Part shown: positions 1-9,008 of the stretch, one piece after another | How positions within the stretch are numbered: the first letter of the stretch is position 1 | How the letters are laid out: each line of letters starts with the position of its first letter | From: Lachnospiraceae bacterium | GTDB lineage: Bacteria; Bacillota; Clostridia; Lachnospirales; Lachnospiraceae | NCBI GenBank assembly: GCA_009774245.1 | Contig: VSNM01000042.1 | Span: forward strand, 1 to 48,563 | Direction: 5' to 3' | DNA length: 48,563 bases | Translations under genes and position numbers: made by a program | Notes under the pieces: generated by a model | Told to the model about the DNA's origin: nothing | Databases searched by the model: none | The model's input: only the letters and a program-made list of their open reading frames with translations

Positions 1-150
1 TTAAAATTGTGGATTAATACATTTGGCGGCATGTTTGCGTTGAGAGTCTGCTTATTATGGATCAGTTCCCTGGCAGTATGCGCTATGATCGTTTATGGAG
101 TGAGGAAGATTCCATATGTTGGGAAGTGTTACTGTTCACACAGGACTTAG
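1..150 (+). CDS. C-terminal end of a membrane protein (cut by window edge)
   Basis: Frame 1 is open from the first base to the TAG at 148-150 and gives 49 residues. A hydrophobic stretch (about residues 14-33, ALRVCLLWISSLAVCAMIVY) looks like a last transmembrane helix and is followed by a basic tail. The last codons lie inside the palindromic element that starts near 128, so the natural C-terminus has probably been replaced. The family cannot be told from this tail. Confidence 0.45.
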   Translation, partial: LKLWINTFGGMFALRVCLLWISSLAVCAMIVYGVRKIPYVGKCYCSHRT

Positions 151-262
151 CATTTACTGCTAAGTCCGTAAGAAAACGTACATGCAGCAAGTAAAAATCC
201 ATTTGCGAAGCAAATTTTGCATGGATTTTTACCTGTTACTGGGAACGAGGTGAACAGTAACT
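128..262. repeat. Palindromic intergenic element, copy 1 (gttactgttcac family)
   Basis: The ends GTTACTGTTCAC and GTGAACAGTAAC are exact inverted repeats. An inner stem GTAAAAATCCAT/ATGGATTTTTAC surrounds an AT-rich loop. The reverse complement resembles the stretch from 31674, sharing the CGTTCC-AGTAACAGGT and AAAATCCAT blocks and TACGTTTTCT, so this is a repeated family. No ORF lies inside. It could act as a terminator for the truncated gene upstream or be a non-autonomous mobile element. From 263 to the promoter at 435 I see nothing else. Confidence 0.7.
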
Positions 263-434
263 GGGAAATTGCTGTTTGGGTAGCATCATAAATAACTTTT
301 TAATGTTGATCGGTTCAATATGTAAAGCTGACAGAGTTTTCATAAGAAGGTTATTTTTAGTGACATGCCGGGAGAATATAAGTATTATAATATGAAAGAG
401 GTAATATGGACAAGAACAAAATTTCGATTTGCCA

Positions 435-463
435 TTGACAAACTACTTTCCATGAGCTATTAT
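435..463 (+). promoter_or_regulatory. SigA-type promoter for the Rpn-like gene
   Basis: TTGACA at 435-440, a 17-bp spacer and TATTAT at 458-463, about 53 bp before the start codon at 517. Confidence 0.6.
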
Positions 464-516
464 TAATAATATAAACGAATGCAGGTTCGAAAAGCGCTAT
501 TGGGAGAGAAGTACAT

Positions 517-1551
517 ATGGGCAAAATGCAGGGAAGTGTAGAAGTCCTGAATTCAATGCAGATAACAGCAGATACTGCAGGAATGGACAAGGCGAGTAAA
601 GACATCATGAAGAATAAGGAAGTTCTTGCGGTTATTTTAAAGGGTGTCGTGAGGGAGTATGAAAATTACAGCTATGGGGAGATCATGAATTTTATTGAAG
701 GAGACTCCATTACTGATGATGAGGAGGTAACTGCAGGGAGAAATATATCAAGGATTACTGGTGATGATAAGGAGTATGCCGTACTTGGAGAGATGACCTC
801 CAACTTTGATACAAAGTTCAGGTCGGTAAATCCAGAGCTTTCCAGCGAAGAACTGATTATACATCTGCACATAGATATAGAGCCGCAGAAAAAATATAAT
901 CCGGGGTATCCTGTTGAGAAGCGGGGTATTTATTACCTTGCAAGGGAGCTGTCTTCACAATTGTCTGTTGTAACGGAAGAGACAGACTATGGACATCTGG
1001 AGAAGTGCTACAGCATTTTTATATGCAGGGATGATATTCCCAGGAAAGAGAAGTTCAGCATATCATTTTACGAGATGTCGAATACAAAGAATTATGGAAA
1101 ATGTGTACCGAAAAAAGAAAAATATGATTTATTGACGCTGGTGGTTATCAGACTGGGAGATTCTGTGTATAATGGAGTCAGAGAAGACGAGGGCTATGAT
1201 GTATTAAGATTTCTGCATACGATTATGTATCCACATAAAGCAGACTTTTTAAAGACAGTAAAGGAGTATATAGATTTCTCACAAAATGAGATTTTGTGGA
1301 AGGAGATGGATAAGATGAGCGGACTGGGAATGAGTATTTTAGAGGCAGGAAGAAATGAAGGAAGAAATGAAGGAAGAAATGAAGGAAGAAATGAAGGAAG
1401 AGATATTATTAATCAATTAATACTGTGTCTCATTCATGATGGCAGAAATGAAGACATTGAGAAAGCTGTGAGCAATCTGGAATACCAAAATAAACTGATT
1501 CAGCATTATGGATTGGATCAGGAAGCAGACAAGATGAATGCAGATAAATAA
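517..1551 (+). CDS. Rpn-type PD-(D/E)XK nuclease/transposase-like protein
   Basis: A 344-residue protein of the Rpn/YhgA-like group, whose better-known members are recombination-promoting nucleases. The stretch LHIDIEPQ (residues 117-124) followed by YPVEKRGIYYLARELSSQ resembles the D/E-x-Q core of the PD-(D/E)XK fold. Near the C-terminus (residues 278-295) GRNE is repeated four times, encoded by a 12-bp tandem repeat at 1348-1395, as is usual for the charged linker of these proteins. The N-terminal third resembles the truncated protein at 48087. The start follows a GGGAGAG motif and a consensus promoter. The gene appears intact. Whether this copy is an active nuclease is unknown. Confidence 0.75.
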   Translation: MGKMQGSVEVLNSMQITADTAGMDKASKDIMKNKEVLAVILKGVVREYENYSYGEIMNFIEGDSITDDEEVTAGRNISRITGDDKEYAVLGEMTSNFDTKFRSVNPELSSEELIIHLHIDIEPQKKYNPGYPVEKRGIYYLARELSSQLSVVTEETDYGHLEKCYSIFICRDDIPRKEKFSISFYEMSNTKNYGKCVPKKEKYDLLTLVVIRLGDSVYNGVREDEGYDVLRFLHTIMYPHKADFLKTVKEYIDFSQNEILWKEMDKMSGLGMSILEAGRNEGRNEGRNEGRNEGRDIINQLILCLIHDGRNEDIEKAVSNLEYQNKLIQHYGLDQEADKMNADK

Positions 1552-1809
1552 ACAGATGTTACGAATGCTGGGGCGGTAGACTTTAAGAGTCTTATATTAA
1601 TTATTAACAGTTATAAGACTGGTAATTAGAGGTAGTGGCAAGATGTGGTTATTAAATGTAGTTATGTTTGTTCTTCTGCATTGCAAGATTTTCAGGCCGA
1701 ATATCAGCTCACGGCATTGAGAACGCATTTGAGTACAAAATGATTTACTTGTCAGCGATTGTATCCGAAAATGATTTTGAAAGCATAAAAAGAAAATGGA
1801 GGTACAGAT

Positions 1810-2385
1810 ATGGCAATGGAAATTAATGACAGTTACAATCGTTATGGAACGGATTATGAGGAACAGTTGAAGGCGAGGCGGCAGGAGAAGGCAGAGGAGG
1901 CGAAAGCGGCAGAAAAGAATAGCAGTGTGGAAAAAGGCCGTAATGATGTCTCTGCGCCGAAGGACGAGTATATCAGCAGTGAGGCGTCGGGCAATAAACC
2001 AAGCGGGCTGTATCGGCTGGGACAGGACGAGAACGGCAATCCGAAGGTGTTTTATGACGATCCGAAGAAACGGGCTGGAAAGGAGGCAGCGGAAAAAGAA
2101 TCTGCAGAAAAGGAGCAGGCAGGGAAGAAGGCTGTCGATGCGGATCAGGACGAAAACCCAAAGGCGTCCGAGGAGAAGTGTGTCGGCAGCACGGACCGGG
2201 TTGACAGGGAGATCAAGAGATTGAAAGAACAGAAAAAACAACTGGAACAGCAGATCAGGGCGGCAGCCGGTGACGAGGAGAAGGTTAAGGAGCTGCAGGC
2301 AGAGCTGACGCAGCTGGAGAGCGAACTGAGCCAGAAGGACAACGATACATACAGGAGGCAGAATACAGTATTCACCAGCGTATAG
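1810..2385 (+). CDS. Charged coiled-coil protein of unknown function
   Basis: 191 residues, very rich in Glu, Lys and Ala. The centre (about 63-85) contains a GLYRLGQDENGNPKVFYDDP segment. Residues about 130-178 form a clear heptad coiled coil (DREIKRLKEQKKQLEQQI and onward). There is no signal peptide or membrane helix. A GGAGG ribosome site sits 8 bp before ATG at 1810. A hairpin follows the stop. I do not recognise a characterised family; such proteins are common single-gene hypotheticals in Lachnospiraceae. Confidence 0.7.
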   Translation: MAMEINDSYNRYGTDYEEQLKARRQEKAEEAKAAEKNSSVEKGRNDVSAPKDEYISSEASGNKPSGLYRLGQDENGNPKVFYDDPKKRAGKEAAEKESAEKEQAGKKAVDADQDENPKASEEKCVGSTDRVDREIKRLKEQKKQLEQQIRAAAGDEEKVKELQAELTQLESELSQKDNDTYRRQNTVFTSV

Positions 2386-2391
2386 AACAGA

Positions 2392-2438
2392 AAACAGGGC
2401 ACAAGCCAATTCCGCAGGGAGATGGCTGTGTCCTGTTT
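2392..2438. terminator. Bidirectional hairpin between convergent genes
   Basis: AAACAGGGCACAAGCCA and TGGCTGTGTCCTGTTT form an inverted repeat just after the stop of the coiled-coil gene and before the stop of the hydrolase on the other strand. Confidence 0.6.
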
Positions 2439-2451
2439 CTGCAGTGTTTGA

Positions 2452-3273
2452 TTACATGGAATGAAAAAATGTCATGACGCGGCTGTTAAAATCGTTTGCC
2501 TCCTCGTATGCCGCGTGCCCCAGCTCCGGATACAGATACAGTTCACTATCTCTGATCTGGTTGGAGATCTCGACAGAGGCAGCGCTGGTGACGATCTGGT
2601 CTTTTTCTCCGCCGATGACGAGAGTCGGGCAGGTGATGTCCGACAGCGTATCGTAGGCTGTGTGCTGTGTGCATGAGGCGGCCTGGATGATAAAGCGGCT
2701 AAAGTCCTTTGGTTTTCCGATGTGTGTGAGAATCGGATAAAGACGACGGTATTTTTTTAAATATTTTTCTGAATAAGATTTTTCAGCAGTATCGATCATG
2801 AGAGACTTGTAATCGCCGTGTCTGGCAAAGCGAATCCAGTTGTCAACGACGCGCTGAACGGTTTCATTTGGTCTTGACAGCGTGACGGCAAGTACGAGTC
2901 TGTCAACGAGCGCAGGATAGTCGATTGCCAGATATTGTGCGATCATGCCGCCCTGGGAGACACCGAGCACCTTTGCGCGTGTGAGGCCGAGTTTGTTCAT
3001 TGCAGACGCCAGATCACCTGCCATCTCCCTTGTGGAGTAGCCTGTATGCAGATAGTTCTCCAGATGATTTTTTCGGCTGAAAATGTATACCTTGTAGTCT
3101 CTGGCGTACATGCGGTAGGTGTATGCCAGCGGCAGCGCCATTCCCCGCACTGTTGTCAGCCCGTCCCCAAGTCCGGGGATCATGATCAGAATATCGTGTC
3201 CCTGCCCAAACGATACGTAGTCCATAGTGGTGCCTGCGATGCTGACACGTCCGTTTTTTGCATTCCAGAACAT
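2452..3273 (-). CDS. Alpha/beta hydrolase
   Basis: The start is placed at 3273 (MFWNAKNGRVSIAG) because GGAGGAGACAAA directly precedes this ATG; an in-frame ATG 54 bp upstream has no such site. The product is 273 residues. The nucleophile elbow GVSQGG puts the serine near residue 106; GEKDQ gives the acid (about 225) and ELGHAAYEEA the histidine (about 253), a complete catalytic triad. PGLGDG near residue 33 supplies the oxyanion-hole region. It is a soluble cytoplasmic enzyme; the substrate cannot be predicted. It stands alone, convergent with the coiled-coil gene. Confidence 0.85.
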   Translation of the reverse strand: MFWNAKNGRVSIAGTTMDYVSFGQGHDILIMIPGLGDGLTTVRGMALPLAYTYRMYARDYKVYIFSRKNHLENYLHTGYSTREMAGDLASAMNKLGLTRAKVLGVSQGGMIAQYLAIDYPALVDRLVLAVTLSRPNETVQRVVDNWIRFARHGDYKSLMIDTAEKSYSEKYLKKYRRLYPILTHIGKPKDFSRFIIQAASCTQHTAYDTLSDITCPTLVIGGEKDQIVTSAASVEISNQIRDSELYLYPELGHAAYEEANDFNSRVMTFFHSM

Positions 3274-3521
3274 TTTGTCTCCTCCATTTTGTGTTATTTG
3301 TTTACAGTTTTTTAACATAGATGACATTCAAATATGTTTTATCCTTTTCTATTACATCAAATCCGTATGTTGAATTGTTTGACGTTGCTATTTTACCACA
3401 AACACACGCACAAATCCAATAAAATAATCTACATTTTCCGTTTAATGATCTTCTTTCATTAATTATCGGGTATTTTGAATTATTTTCAAATTCTTGTATT
3501 TATTCAAATAACTGTATATAA

Positions 3522-3683
3522 TGATTAGGGTGTCAAAAGGTCCATTTTCATTGCAGAGATAATTTTTTCAAGATTGTGCCACAATACCTTGAGGCGATGC
3601 GGCGCATCGTTGATAGATATTGTGGCACAAGATTGGGAAAATTAGCCTGCAAGGGAAATTCAGACCTTTTGACACCCTAATCA
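3522..3683. repeat. Palindromic element A (about 160 bp)
   Basis: The ends TGATTAGGGTGTCAAAAGGTC and its inverse are perfect over 21 bp. Inner arms GATTGTGCCACAATA and TATTGTGGCACAA also pair. The centre is the stem CGATGC (3595-3600) / GCATCG (3604-3609) with loop GGC, almost exactly midway. TATAA flanks both sides (3517-3521 and 3684-3688) and may be a target duplication. There is no coding capacity. It lies between the hydrolase and response-regulator genes and shares core and size with the elements at 9067, 22920 and 47866. Confidence 0.8.
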
Positions 3684-3711
3684 TATAATTAAGACAATTA
3701 AACTTTGGAAA

Positions 3712-3732
3712 GCGTCAGGGTATATCTGACGC
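3712..3732. promoter_or_regulatory. Inverted repeat in leader of response-regulator gene
   Basis: GCGTCAG (3712-3718) and CTGACGC (3726-3732) flank a 7-bp spacer, directly before the GGGGAGGA ribosome site of the gene at 3749. It could be an operator for autoregulation or an RNA hairpin next to the ribosome site. Confidence 0.45.
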
Positions 3733-3748
3733 GGGGAGGAGCTGCGGA

Positions 3749-4444
3749 ATGAGCAATTTGTTGCTTTTAGAAGATGATATCAGTCTGATCGACGGGCTGC
3801 ACTACACTCTGAAGAAAAATGGTTTCGGTGTTGATGTTGCCCGTACCGTTGGAGACGCAAAAAAATATTTATGCGAAATGGAAAAATACGATTTGCTTAT
3901 TCTTGATGTGACGCTGCCAGACGGGACTGGCTTTGAGGTCTGCGAAAATGTGCGGAAGCAGAATAAGCAGATACCGATTATTTTTCTGACTGCTTCTGAT
4001 GAAGAGGTCAACGTTATTCGCGGCCTGGATTGCGGCGGGGACGATTATGTCACAAAGCCCTTTAAGCTAGGAGAGTTGTGCTCCCGCATTCGGGCCTTAT
4101 TGCGGCGTGCGGGAGTGACAACGCAGGACAGGACAAATCTATTGGAATGTGGTGACATTTCGATTGACCTTTTGAGCTGTCGCGTGAGCCTGAATCATAA
4201 AATATTAGAATTGACAAACGCAGAATACCGTCTGCTTTGTCTGTTGGTCCGAAATGCAAACCGCGTTGTCTCGAGGGAGATGATTCTAAATGATTTGTGG
4301 GACGGTACAGGGAATTTTGTCGATGATAACACCTTGTCAGTCTATATCCGGCGGCTTCGCGAAAAAGTGGAGGCTGACGCTTCCCACCCACAGCACTTAA
4401 TCACGGTTCGCGGTTTTGGCTATCAGTGGAAAGCGGACGCCTGA
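3749..4444 (+). CDS. OmpR/PhoB-family response regulator (orphan)
   Basis: 231 residues. The receiver domain (about 1-118) has the acidic pocket E8/D9/D10, phospho-acceptor D53 (LDVTLPDG), T81 (FLTAS) and K103 (VTKPF), so all key residues are present. A winged-helix DNA-binding domain covers about 130-228 and ends in the usual RGFGYQW. Such regulators are normally followed by a sensor kinase; none is seen here. The downstream DNA instead carries a relic on the other strand, so the kinase has probably been lost or phosphorylation comes from a distant partner. Ribosome site GGGGAGGA. Confidence 0.9.
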   Translation: MSNLLLLEDDISLIDGLHYTLKKNGFGVDVARTVGDAKKYLCEMEKYDLLILDVTLPDGTGFEVCENVRKQNKQIPIIFLTASDEEVNVIRGLDCGGDDYVTKPFKLGELCSRIRALLRRAGVTTQDRTNLLECGDISIDLLSCRVSLNHKILELTNAEYRLLCLLVRNANRVVSREMILNDLWDGTGNFVDDNTLSVYIRRLREKVEADASHPQHLITVRGFGYQWKADA

Positions 4445-4451
4445 CCTTTTT

Positions 4452-4540
4452 TGGTTAAAGGGAATTTTCAGCGAGCGCGCATAATCTTCATAGATCATAT
4501 TCACGCCCTGCCATGCGTCGCAAGACCTTCTCACATCACA
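4452..4540 (-). pseudogene. Possible MarR-type regulator N-terminal fragment
   Basis: On the minus strand a short open stretch encodes AWQGVNMIYEDYARSLKIPF, which resembles the first helix of MarR-family regulators. It runs into the end of the response-regulator gene and has no continuation. The match is by eye over about 25 residues and is weak evidence. Confidence 0.25.
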
Positions 4541-4645
4541 AGTGTAAATAGTTGCAAAAATCTTTTATTATGGACTGCGTGTCAGTTTGATAGCTACTCT
4601 GTAAAGAGGACACAGAAAGTTCACAAAAAAAATTAGCGCAGCCTA

Positions 4646-4674
4646 TTGACATACGAAAATATAGGTGTTATAAC
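4646..4674 (+). promoter_or_regulatory. SigA promoter of the small heat-shock gene
   Basis: TTGACA (4646-4651), a 17-bp spacer and TATAAC (4669-4674), 92 bp before the ATG. No CIRCE-type inverted repeat is seen. Confidence 0.7.
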
Positions 4675-4765
4675 ACATATAGAACAAGAGATACAGAAAC
4701 ACATCTCCTGCTCGATAAATAAACATTAAAAAATGTATTTTATATAAGAAAAGGAGAGATGACTT

Positions 4766-5254
4766 ATGATGACACCTAGTATTTTTGGAGAAAACTTATT
4801 TGATGATTTTTTTGACGATTTCTTTGATTTCCCTGCATATGATGACAAGGCGATGCAGAAATCAGTGCAAAATGCACAGAGAAAACTGTACGGACGCCAT
4901 GCGGCAAACATGATGAAAACAGATGTGCAGGAGCATGACGATCATTACGAGGTAGACATTGACCTGCCCGGCTTTAAGAAAGATGAGCTGTCTGTGGAGT
5001 TAAAGGACGGATATCTCGTCATCAGCGCGGCGAAAGGGCTTGACCAGGATGAGAAGGAAAAGAAGAGCGGCAAGTTTGTCCGTCGGGAACGTTACGCAGG
5101 CGGCATGAGCAGGTCGTTCTATGTCGGGGAAGCTGTAAAACAGGAAGATATCCATGCGAAGTATGAGAGCGGGGTATTAAAACTAAGTATTCCGAAGATG
5201 GAAGCGAAGAAAGCGGAAGTAGAAGAAAAGAAGTATATTGCGATTGAGGGATAA
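4766..5254 (+). CDS. Hsp20/alpha-crystallin small heat-shock protein
   Basis: 162 residues. The N-terminal arm is rich in Phe and Asp (FDDFFDDFFDF), followed by an alpha-crystallin domain from about residue 48 to 150 with the typical DLPGFKKDELSVELKDGYLVI strand pair and GVLKLSIPK near the end. Family members are ATP-independent holdases that bind unfolding cytoplasmic proteins. An AGGAG site precedes ATGATG; either ATG could be the start. It is a single gene with its own consensus promoter and a strong terminator. Confidence 0.93.
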   Translation: MMTPSIFGENLFDDFFDDFFDFPAYDDKAMQKSVQNAQRKLYGRHAANMMKTDVQEHDDHYEVDIDLPGFKKDELSVELKDGYLVISAAKGLDQDEKEKKSGKFVRRERYAGGMSRSFYVGEAVKQEDIHAKYESGVLKLSIPKMEAKKAEVEEKKYIAIEG

Positions 5255-5286
5255 TGGCTTTCCCCTTCAAAAATGTTTAGTGACAA

Positions 5287-5336
5287 GGCTCGGAGAATGG
5301 CGCAGTGTAGAAGTTGTGTCATTCTCCGGGCTTTTT
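5287..5336 (+). terminator. Rho-independent terminator after hsp20
   Basis: GGCTCGGAGAATG (5287-5299) pairs with CATTCTCCGGGC (5320-5331), followed by TTTTT. Confidence 0.85.
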
Positions 5337-5357
5337 GAAATTTTATTTTGCGAGGTT

Positions 5358-5490
5358 CTGTTTTTGGTCTCCCAGTCCCATATCGTCGAGCGCCTGAAAC
5401 ATTTTTTTTCCGTGAAGCCAGATGACGTGGCATATTGATTCAATGAGATCTGAGAAGATACGCATCCTTTCAAATCCGTGTCCTATCTAA
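5358..5490 (-). pseudogene. Deleted remnant of an AAA-ATPase-like/PD-(D/E)XK gene
   Basis: Positions 5358-5440 match, with few changes, 21187-21272 inside the intact gene at 20302-22110 (codons about 283-308). The next bases resemble codons about 264-270, then the sequence jumps to a match with the beginning of that gene (TCCGTGTCCTA, 22020-22030). Three collinear pieces of one gene are thus joined by two internal deletions. It has no function as a protein. Confidence 0.75.
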
Positions 5491-5670
5491 CAGTCCCTCA
5501 GGAGCAGTTTGCAGTTCCTTATATTGTGGAAATTATTGTCCGAACCAGAAAATAGTTTCTATATACAATGTGCGTATGAATGTGATAAAATAATAAGGAA
5601 CTGTCACGAATGCTGGCAAAGGTTTTTCAGTCGCATGGTTTGACAACGCTGGAATATGTTTCTCTTTGGT

Positions 5671-5740
5671 AAGGAATTGTGAATAAATAACTTAAGCAAG
5701 TTACGCAATAAACTGTAAAGTTATTTTTTCACAGTTCCTA
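5671..5740. repeat. Short palindromic element with AAGGAA(C/T)TGT ends
   Basis: AAGGAATTGTGAATAAATA at the left and TTATTTTTTCACAGTTCCTA at the right are inverted repeats around a short spacer. The same end sequence occurs at 48475 (start of a larger element) and, as a half, at 6728, so this looks like an internally deleted copy. The rest of the 5255-5791 gap holds a terminator, the remnant at 5358 and two more isolated ends (GTTCCTTA near 5514, TAAGGAACTGT near 5595). Confidence 0.65.
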
Positions 5741-5791
5741 AGATAGAGAGAATGTAATAATAAGCAGCCAGATAAGATAGGAGAAAACAGT

Positions 5792-6739
5792 ATGGACAAA
5801 GAACAGTATTTTGCAGAAAAACGGGTGGAATATAAGGAATTTATTCTTGACAAAATCAATACACATTCCGAGCAGTTTGGGGACTTTGGAGATTTGGAAA
5901 CGAGAAGCATGTACCTTATCGGGTTGCAGCCCCTGTATTTTAACCCTTCGGAATTTCAGGAAGGGTTTTATGACGCGGTTCGCGGGCAGGACTGGCAGTC
6001 GGTGAATGATTACCTTTATCAGGAGATGTGCTATTGGCTCATTCCGCACAATGAAGGAGGGAGCGGCTATGACCATTGCTTTTACTTTTATCAGGCATTG
6101 GAGGCATTCGCGTGCGGCGCGGAGCGCGTTTTGGAAAGTGTCTATCCACTGGAATTGGGACTTACGGAAAACGGCTATCGTTTTTATGTAGCCGGTTCAA
6201 ACCTTGTGATTGCTCAATACTATCATGACGCGGAACTGTTGAAGCAGGCAGTGGGAACGGCAAATAAGTTTATTGGCAGCAGGGCTTCCAAATGGGAACG
6301 CTATGCGATTGCGTTTTTGTTGAATCTGATCAATAAGGAGTTCGAGGCGGCGAACGACAATCTGCTGAACGTCTGCAAAGGCTATGGCAGGGTTGAAAAA
6401 CCGATGCTGGCGGCAGAGGATGTCTGCATTCCCGCGCACGGGCTTTATGGTATTGCCCGAAGCTGGCTCACCGCGGAAGAATTTGCGAAGCTTGCCATGC
6501 CAAAGCATAAAGCATTTTTGCAGGATTACGCGCAGTGGCGGCTTGAAAATCCCGCGCCAACATTAAAACCATATATGGTCTACCCCGAGGATATGGATAT
6601 TTTCAATCGCATTTACGCAATGCCGACGGCAAAAACAACCCTCACGCAGGAACGCTTTACTGAGAACTCCAAACTCCAACCGGTGATTGACTGCGCGAAA
6701 ATGCACGAGATTTTTGTAAATGATTTAAGGAACTGTTAA
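5792..6739 (+). CDS. Helical protein of unknown function (possibly Imm49-like)
   Basis: 315 residues, mostly alpha-helical, with no signal peptide and no membrane helix. The layout (a helical N-terminal half, then ERYAIAFLLNLINKEFEAANDNLL and a conserved-looking IPAHGLYGIAR) recalls immunity proteins of the Imm49 type, but I am not certain. The start follows GATAGGAG. The last residues (LRNC and the stop) are encoded by the AAGGAACTGTTAA end of a repeat, so the natural C-terminus may have been cut. It lies 87 bp upstream of a PD-(D/E)XK gene on the same strand; the two may be co-transcribed. Confidence 0.6.
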   Translation: MDKEQYFAEKRVEYKEFILDKINTHSEQFGDFGDLETRSMYLIGLQPLYFNPSEFQEGFYDAVRGQDWQSVNDYLYQEMCYWLIPHNEGGSGYDHCFYFYQALEAFACGAERVLESVYPLELGLTENGYRFYVAGSNLVIAQYYHDAELLKQAVGTANKFIGSRASKWERYAIAFLLNLINKEFEAANDNLLNVCKGYGRVEKPMLAAEDVCIPAHGLYGIARSWLTAEEFAKLAMPKHKAFLQDYAQWRLENPAPTLKPYMVYPEDMDIFNRIYAMPTAKTTLTQERFTENSKLQPVIDCAKMHEIFVNDLRNC

Positions 6740-6752
6740 TAAATTACTCATG
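6728..6752. repeat. Isolated end of the AAGGAACTGT element family
   Basis: AAGGAACTGTTAATAAATTACT matches the element ends at 5671 and 48475. It supplies the last codons and stop of the preceding ORF. No opposite end is visible within the next few hundred bases. Confidence 0.5.
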
Positions 6753-6826
6753 ACAATTACTTAACATTTTCTAAAAATTGCCAATGGAAACAAAAACAAT
6801 TGATAAAGCGTCAAGGAGATACGGAT

Positions 6827-8140
6827 ATGGTCGATTATATGGACAATTATCGAAACTTGTTGTTAAGAGTGAACGCAAACATGAAAAGCCTGGGATCTAT
6901 GCCGTATCATTCAAAATCAGCGTATAACATCTTTCAGATTTTAGAAGTATCTGAAAAAGAGGTTGTTATGTGCCGTTTTTTGACGGACTTATTAAATCCA
7001 GAAGGACAGCATGGATGTGGCATACTGTTTTTAAAATCATTTTTCAATGATGTATTAAGATTAAACGAAAACCGAATCAATGACACATTGCTTGCCCATA
7101 CGAATGTCATCAAGGAGTACGCCATTGATAATGAGCGCAGGATTGACATTGTTATCTGTAATACTCGTTTTTTTATTCCAATAGAGGTCAAAATTTACGC
7201 CGGAGAACAGGAGGGGCAGTGTTACGATTATTTTGAGTATGCAAAAACATTTGACGAAAATACGCAAATCGTCTACCTGACAAGATTTGGAAATGAACCC
7301 ACTGAATACAGCAGGAAAGCGAAAAACGGCACTTCGATTTTGCCGAATGATAAGATCAAGTGTATCTCATGGGAAAAAGACATATGCGGGTGGCTGACAG
7401 CGCTGCTGACACAATTAGATGAACCATTAAAATCAATTGTTATGCAGTATATTGATGCAGTTCATTTCATTACAGATCGAAAGGATGACAGGATGATGGA
7501 GAAAACCTTGGAAGTTTTATATGAATCTGCCGATTTTTTCAGTGCGGGCATACAGATCGAAAAAAGCATGAAAGCCGCAAAATTGAGACTGATTCGGCTC
7601 GTATTTGATGATTTCAAGAAAGAAATGGAAATGACAGCATCAAAATATGGATTAGAGCTTGAACAGGATGCCAATTATTATTGTTATGATGAAAAACAGC
7701 ATGAGAAATTTTATGACTGCTACAGTACATATCCCGGCTTGAATTATGTAGTTAAAAAAGCAAAATTTCAAAAAAGCAGCCTGCAGATGTGGTTTCGGAT
7801 AGAAATAGAACATAATCTTTTTGCCGGAATTTCCTTATTTGATATGGAAGCCATGCCCAAAGACGGAAATGCAAAGGGCTATCAGGTAAATGAAATCACT
7901 GCTGACATCATAGACGAGGCAGCACAATACCTCAACAGGGATATTATCACCCCAGCGGACTGGTGGCTTGCATGGTGTTATCCAAACGGAAGGCGCCAGG
8001 ATGATTATTATGATGATGTGCCGGATTTCAAGCATATGAATCAATGCGCAGTCAACCTTGTCGATACGCAGAAACGGGCAGAATTTGTTAAAAATGCAGT
8101 AATTGTTTTTGAGCAACAGCTTTTGAACTATCTTCTATGA
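6827..8140 (+). CDS. PD-(D/E)XK nuclease-family protein
   Basis: 437 residues when started at 6827, where AAGGAG (6813-6818) gives proper spacing. A PD-(D/E)XK core is readable: RRIDIVI (about residues 104-110, with the catalytic Asp) followed by FFIPIEVKIYAGEQEGQ (about 116-131, with the E-x-K pair and a following Gln). This is the pattern of the PDDEXK_4-like group found in many restriction and phage-conflict proteins. The C-terminal half (from about 230) is helical and unrecognised. It may form a unit with the helical protein upstream. Function as a defence nuclease is inference from the fold only. Confidence 0.75.
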   Translation: MVDYMDNYRNLLLRVNANMKSLGSMPYHSKSAYNIFQILEVSEKEVVMCRFLTDLLNPEGQHGCGILFLKSFFNDVLRLNENRINDTLLAHTNVIKEYAIDNERRIDIVICNTRFFIPIEVKIYAGEQEGQCYDYFEYAKTFDENTQIVYLTRFGNEPTEYSRKAKNGTSILPNDKIKCISWEKDICGWLTALLTQLDEPLKSIVMQYIDAVHFITDRKDDRMMEKTLEVLYESADFFSAGIQIEKSMKAAKLRLIRLVFDDFKKEMEMTASKYGLELEQDANYYCYDEKQHEKFYDCYSTYPGLNYVVKKAKFQKSSLQMWFRIEIEHNLFAGISLFDMEAMPKDGNAKGYQVNEITADIIDEAAQYLNRDIITPADWWLAWCYPNGRRQDDYYDDVPDFKHMNQCAVNLVDTQKRAEFVKNAVIVFEQQLLNYLL

Positions 8141-8319
8141 GGTATTCAAAGTGATGGATAATAACATTTTAGAACAAAAAAATACGGAAACAATGCAGGC
8201 ACCGTCTCCGCGGAAAAAACCAGAGTTTTTTGTTCATCAATAATAGTATATGCATATATTGAAAAAATGCAAGATTTATTTTCGATATTAATCAATGACC
8301 AGAAAAGAAAACCCATCAT

Positions 8320-8940
8320 TTACTCGAATTTGTCAAGATAATCTTGCAACAGATGAGCCAGCTTCCCGATATGCACACCGTCAACAAAAGAGTGATGTAC
8401 TTGTACTGAAAATGGAAGCATTACTTTTTCATCACGGATAAAATATTTCCCCCAGTCTATCATTGGGGTAGCGTTGTCCTTTTTCCCGGATTCCGTATGC
8501 GAAATATGGGTAAATGAAAACCACGGAAAGGAAGAAAACTGGTAAATATCATTTCCCATAGGCGCGGTAAAGTATTCTTTTTGTTCCCTTATGGTATTGG
8601 CGGCAAGTGATACATATTCCTCTATGGTGTCCTGCATTTCCACATTGACTACTTTGAAAAGTTCGCTGCCGCTATCAAGGTAGGTAAATGATGTGTTGAT
8701 TTTGTCATAGATCACCGGCTTTCCCTCCCAAAAACGACAGCGAAATTCCTCAATCTCATTCGCGCATTTTGTCACGGCGAATACAAAAGAAAATGTAAAC
8801 GAATAGCCCCGTTCTTTGATTCTACGCAAAAAATTTGTAATATCCAGCTCAAAGGTTACACAATACTGTGGCTGCACACTGTTTCTGAAAATCTGACAGT
8901 GCATAGTCCGATTCCATGTTGCTAAATCAATTTCTCTCAT
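8320..8940 (-). CDS. Chloramphenicol acetyltransferase-like enzyme (CatA fold)
   Basis: 206 residues, close to the usual 210-220 of type A chloramphenicol acetyltransferases. The catalytic motif HHSFVDG lies at 182-188 within PFSVQVHHSFVDGVHIGKL. The N-terminus (TWNRTMHCQIFRNSVQPQYCVTF) and SFTFSFVFAVTKCANEIEEFRCR are typical of the family. It would act in the cytoplasm as a trimer, transferring acetyl from acetyl-CoA. Many CatA-like proteins in Clostridia do not confer resistance, so the substrate is open. The promoter at 9009-9037 matches consensus. Confidence 0.85.
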   Translation of the reverse strand: MREIDLATWNRTMHCQIFRNSVQPQYCVTFELDITNFLRRIKERGYSFTFSFVFAVTKCANEIEEFRCRFWEGKPVIYDKINTSFTYLDSGSELFKVVNVEMQDTIEEYVSLAANTIREQKEYFTAPMGNDIYQFSSFPWFSFTHISHTESGKKDNATPMIDWGKYFIRDEKVMLPFSVQVHHSFVDGVHIGKLAHLLQDYLDKFE

Positions 8941-9008
8941 AGAATATTCCTCCTGTCGTAATATAGGTAAATGTGTGTGCTTTATTTCCGCATATCTTCC
9001 TTAGGAAT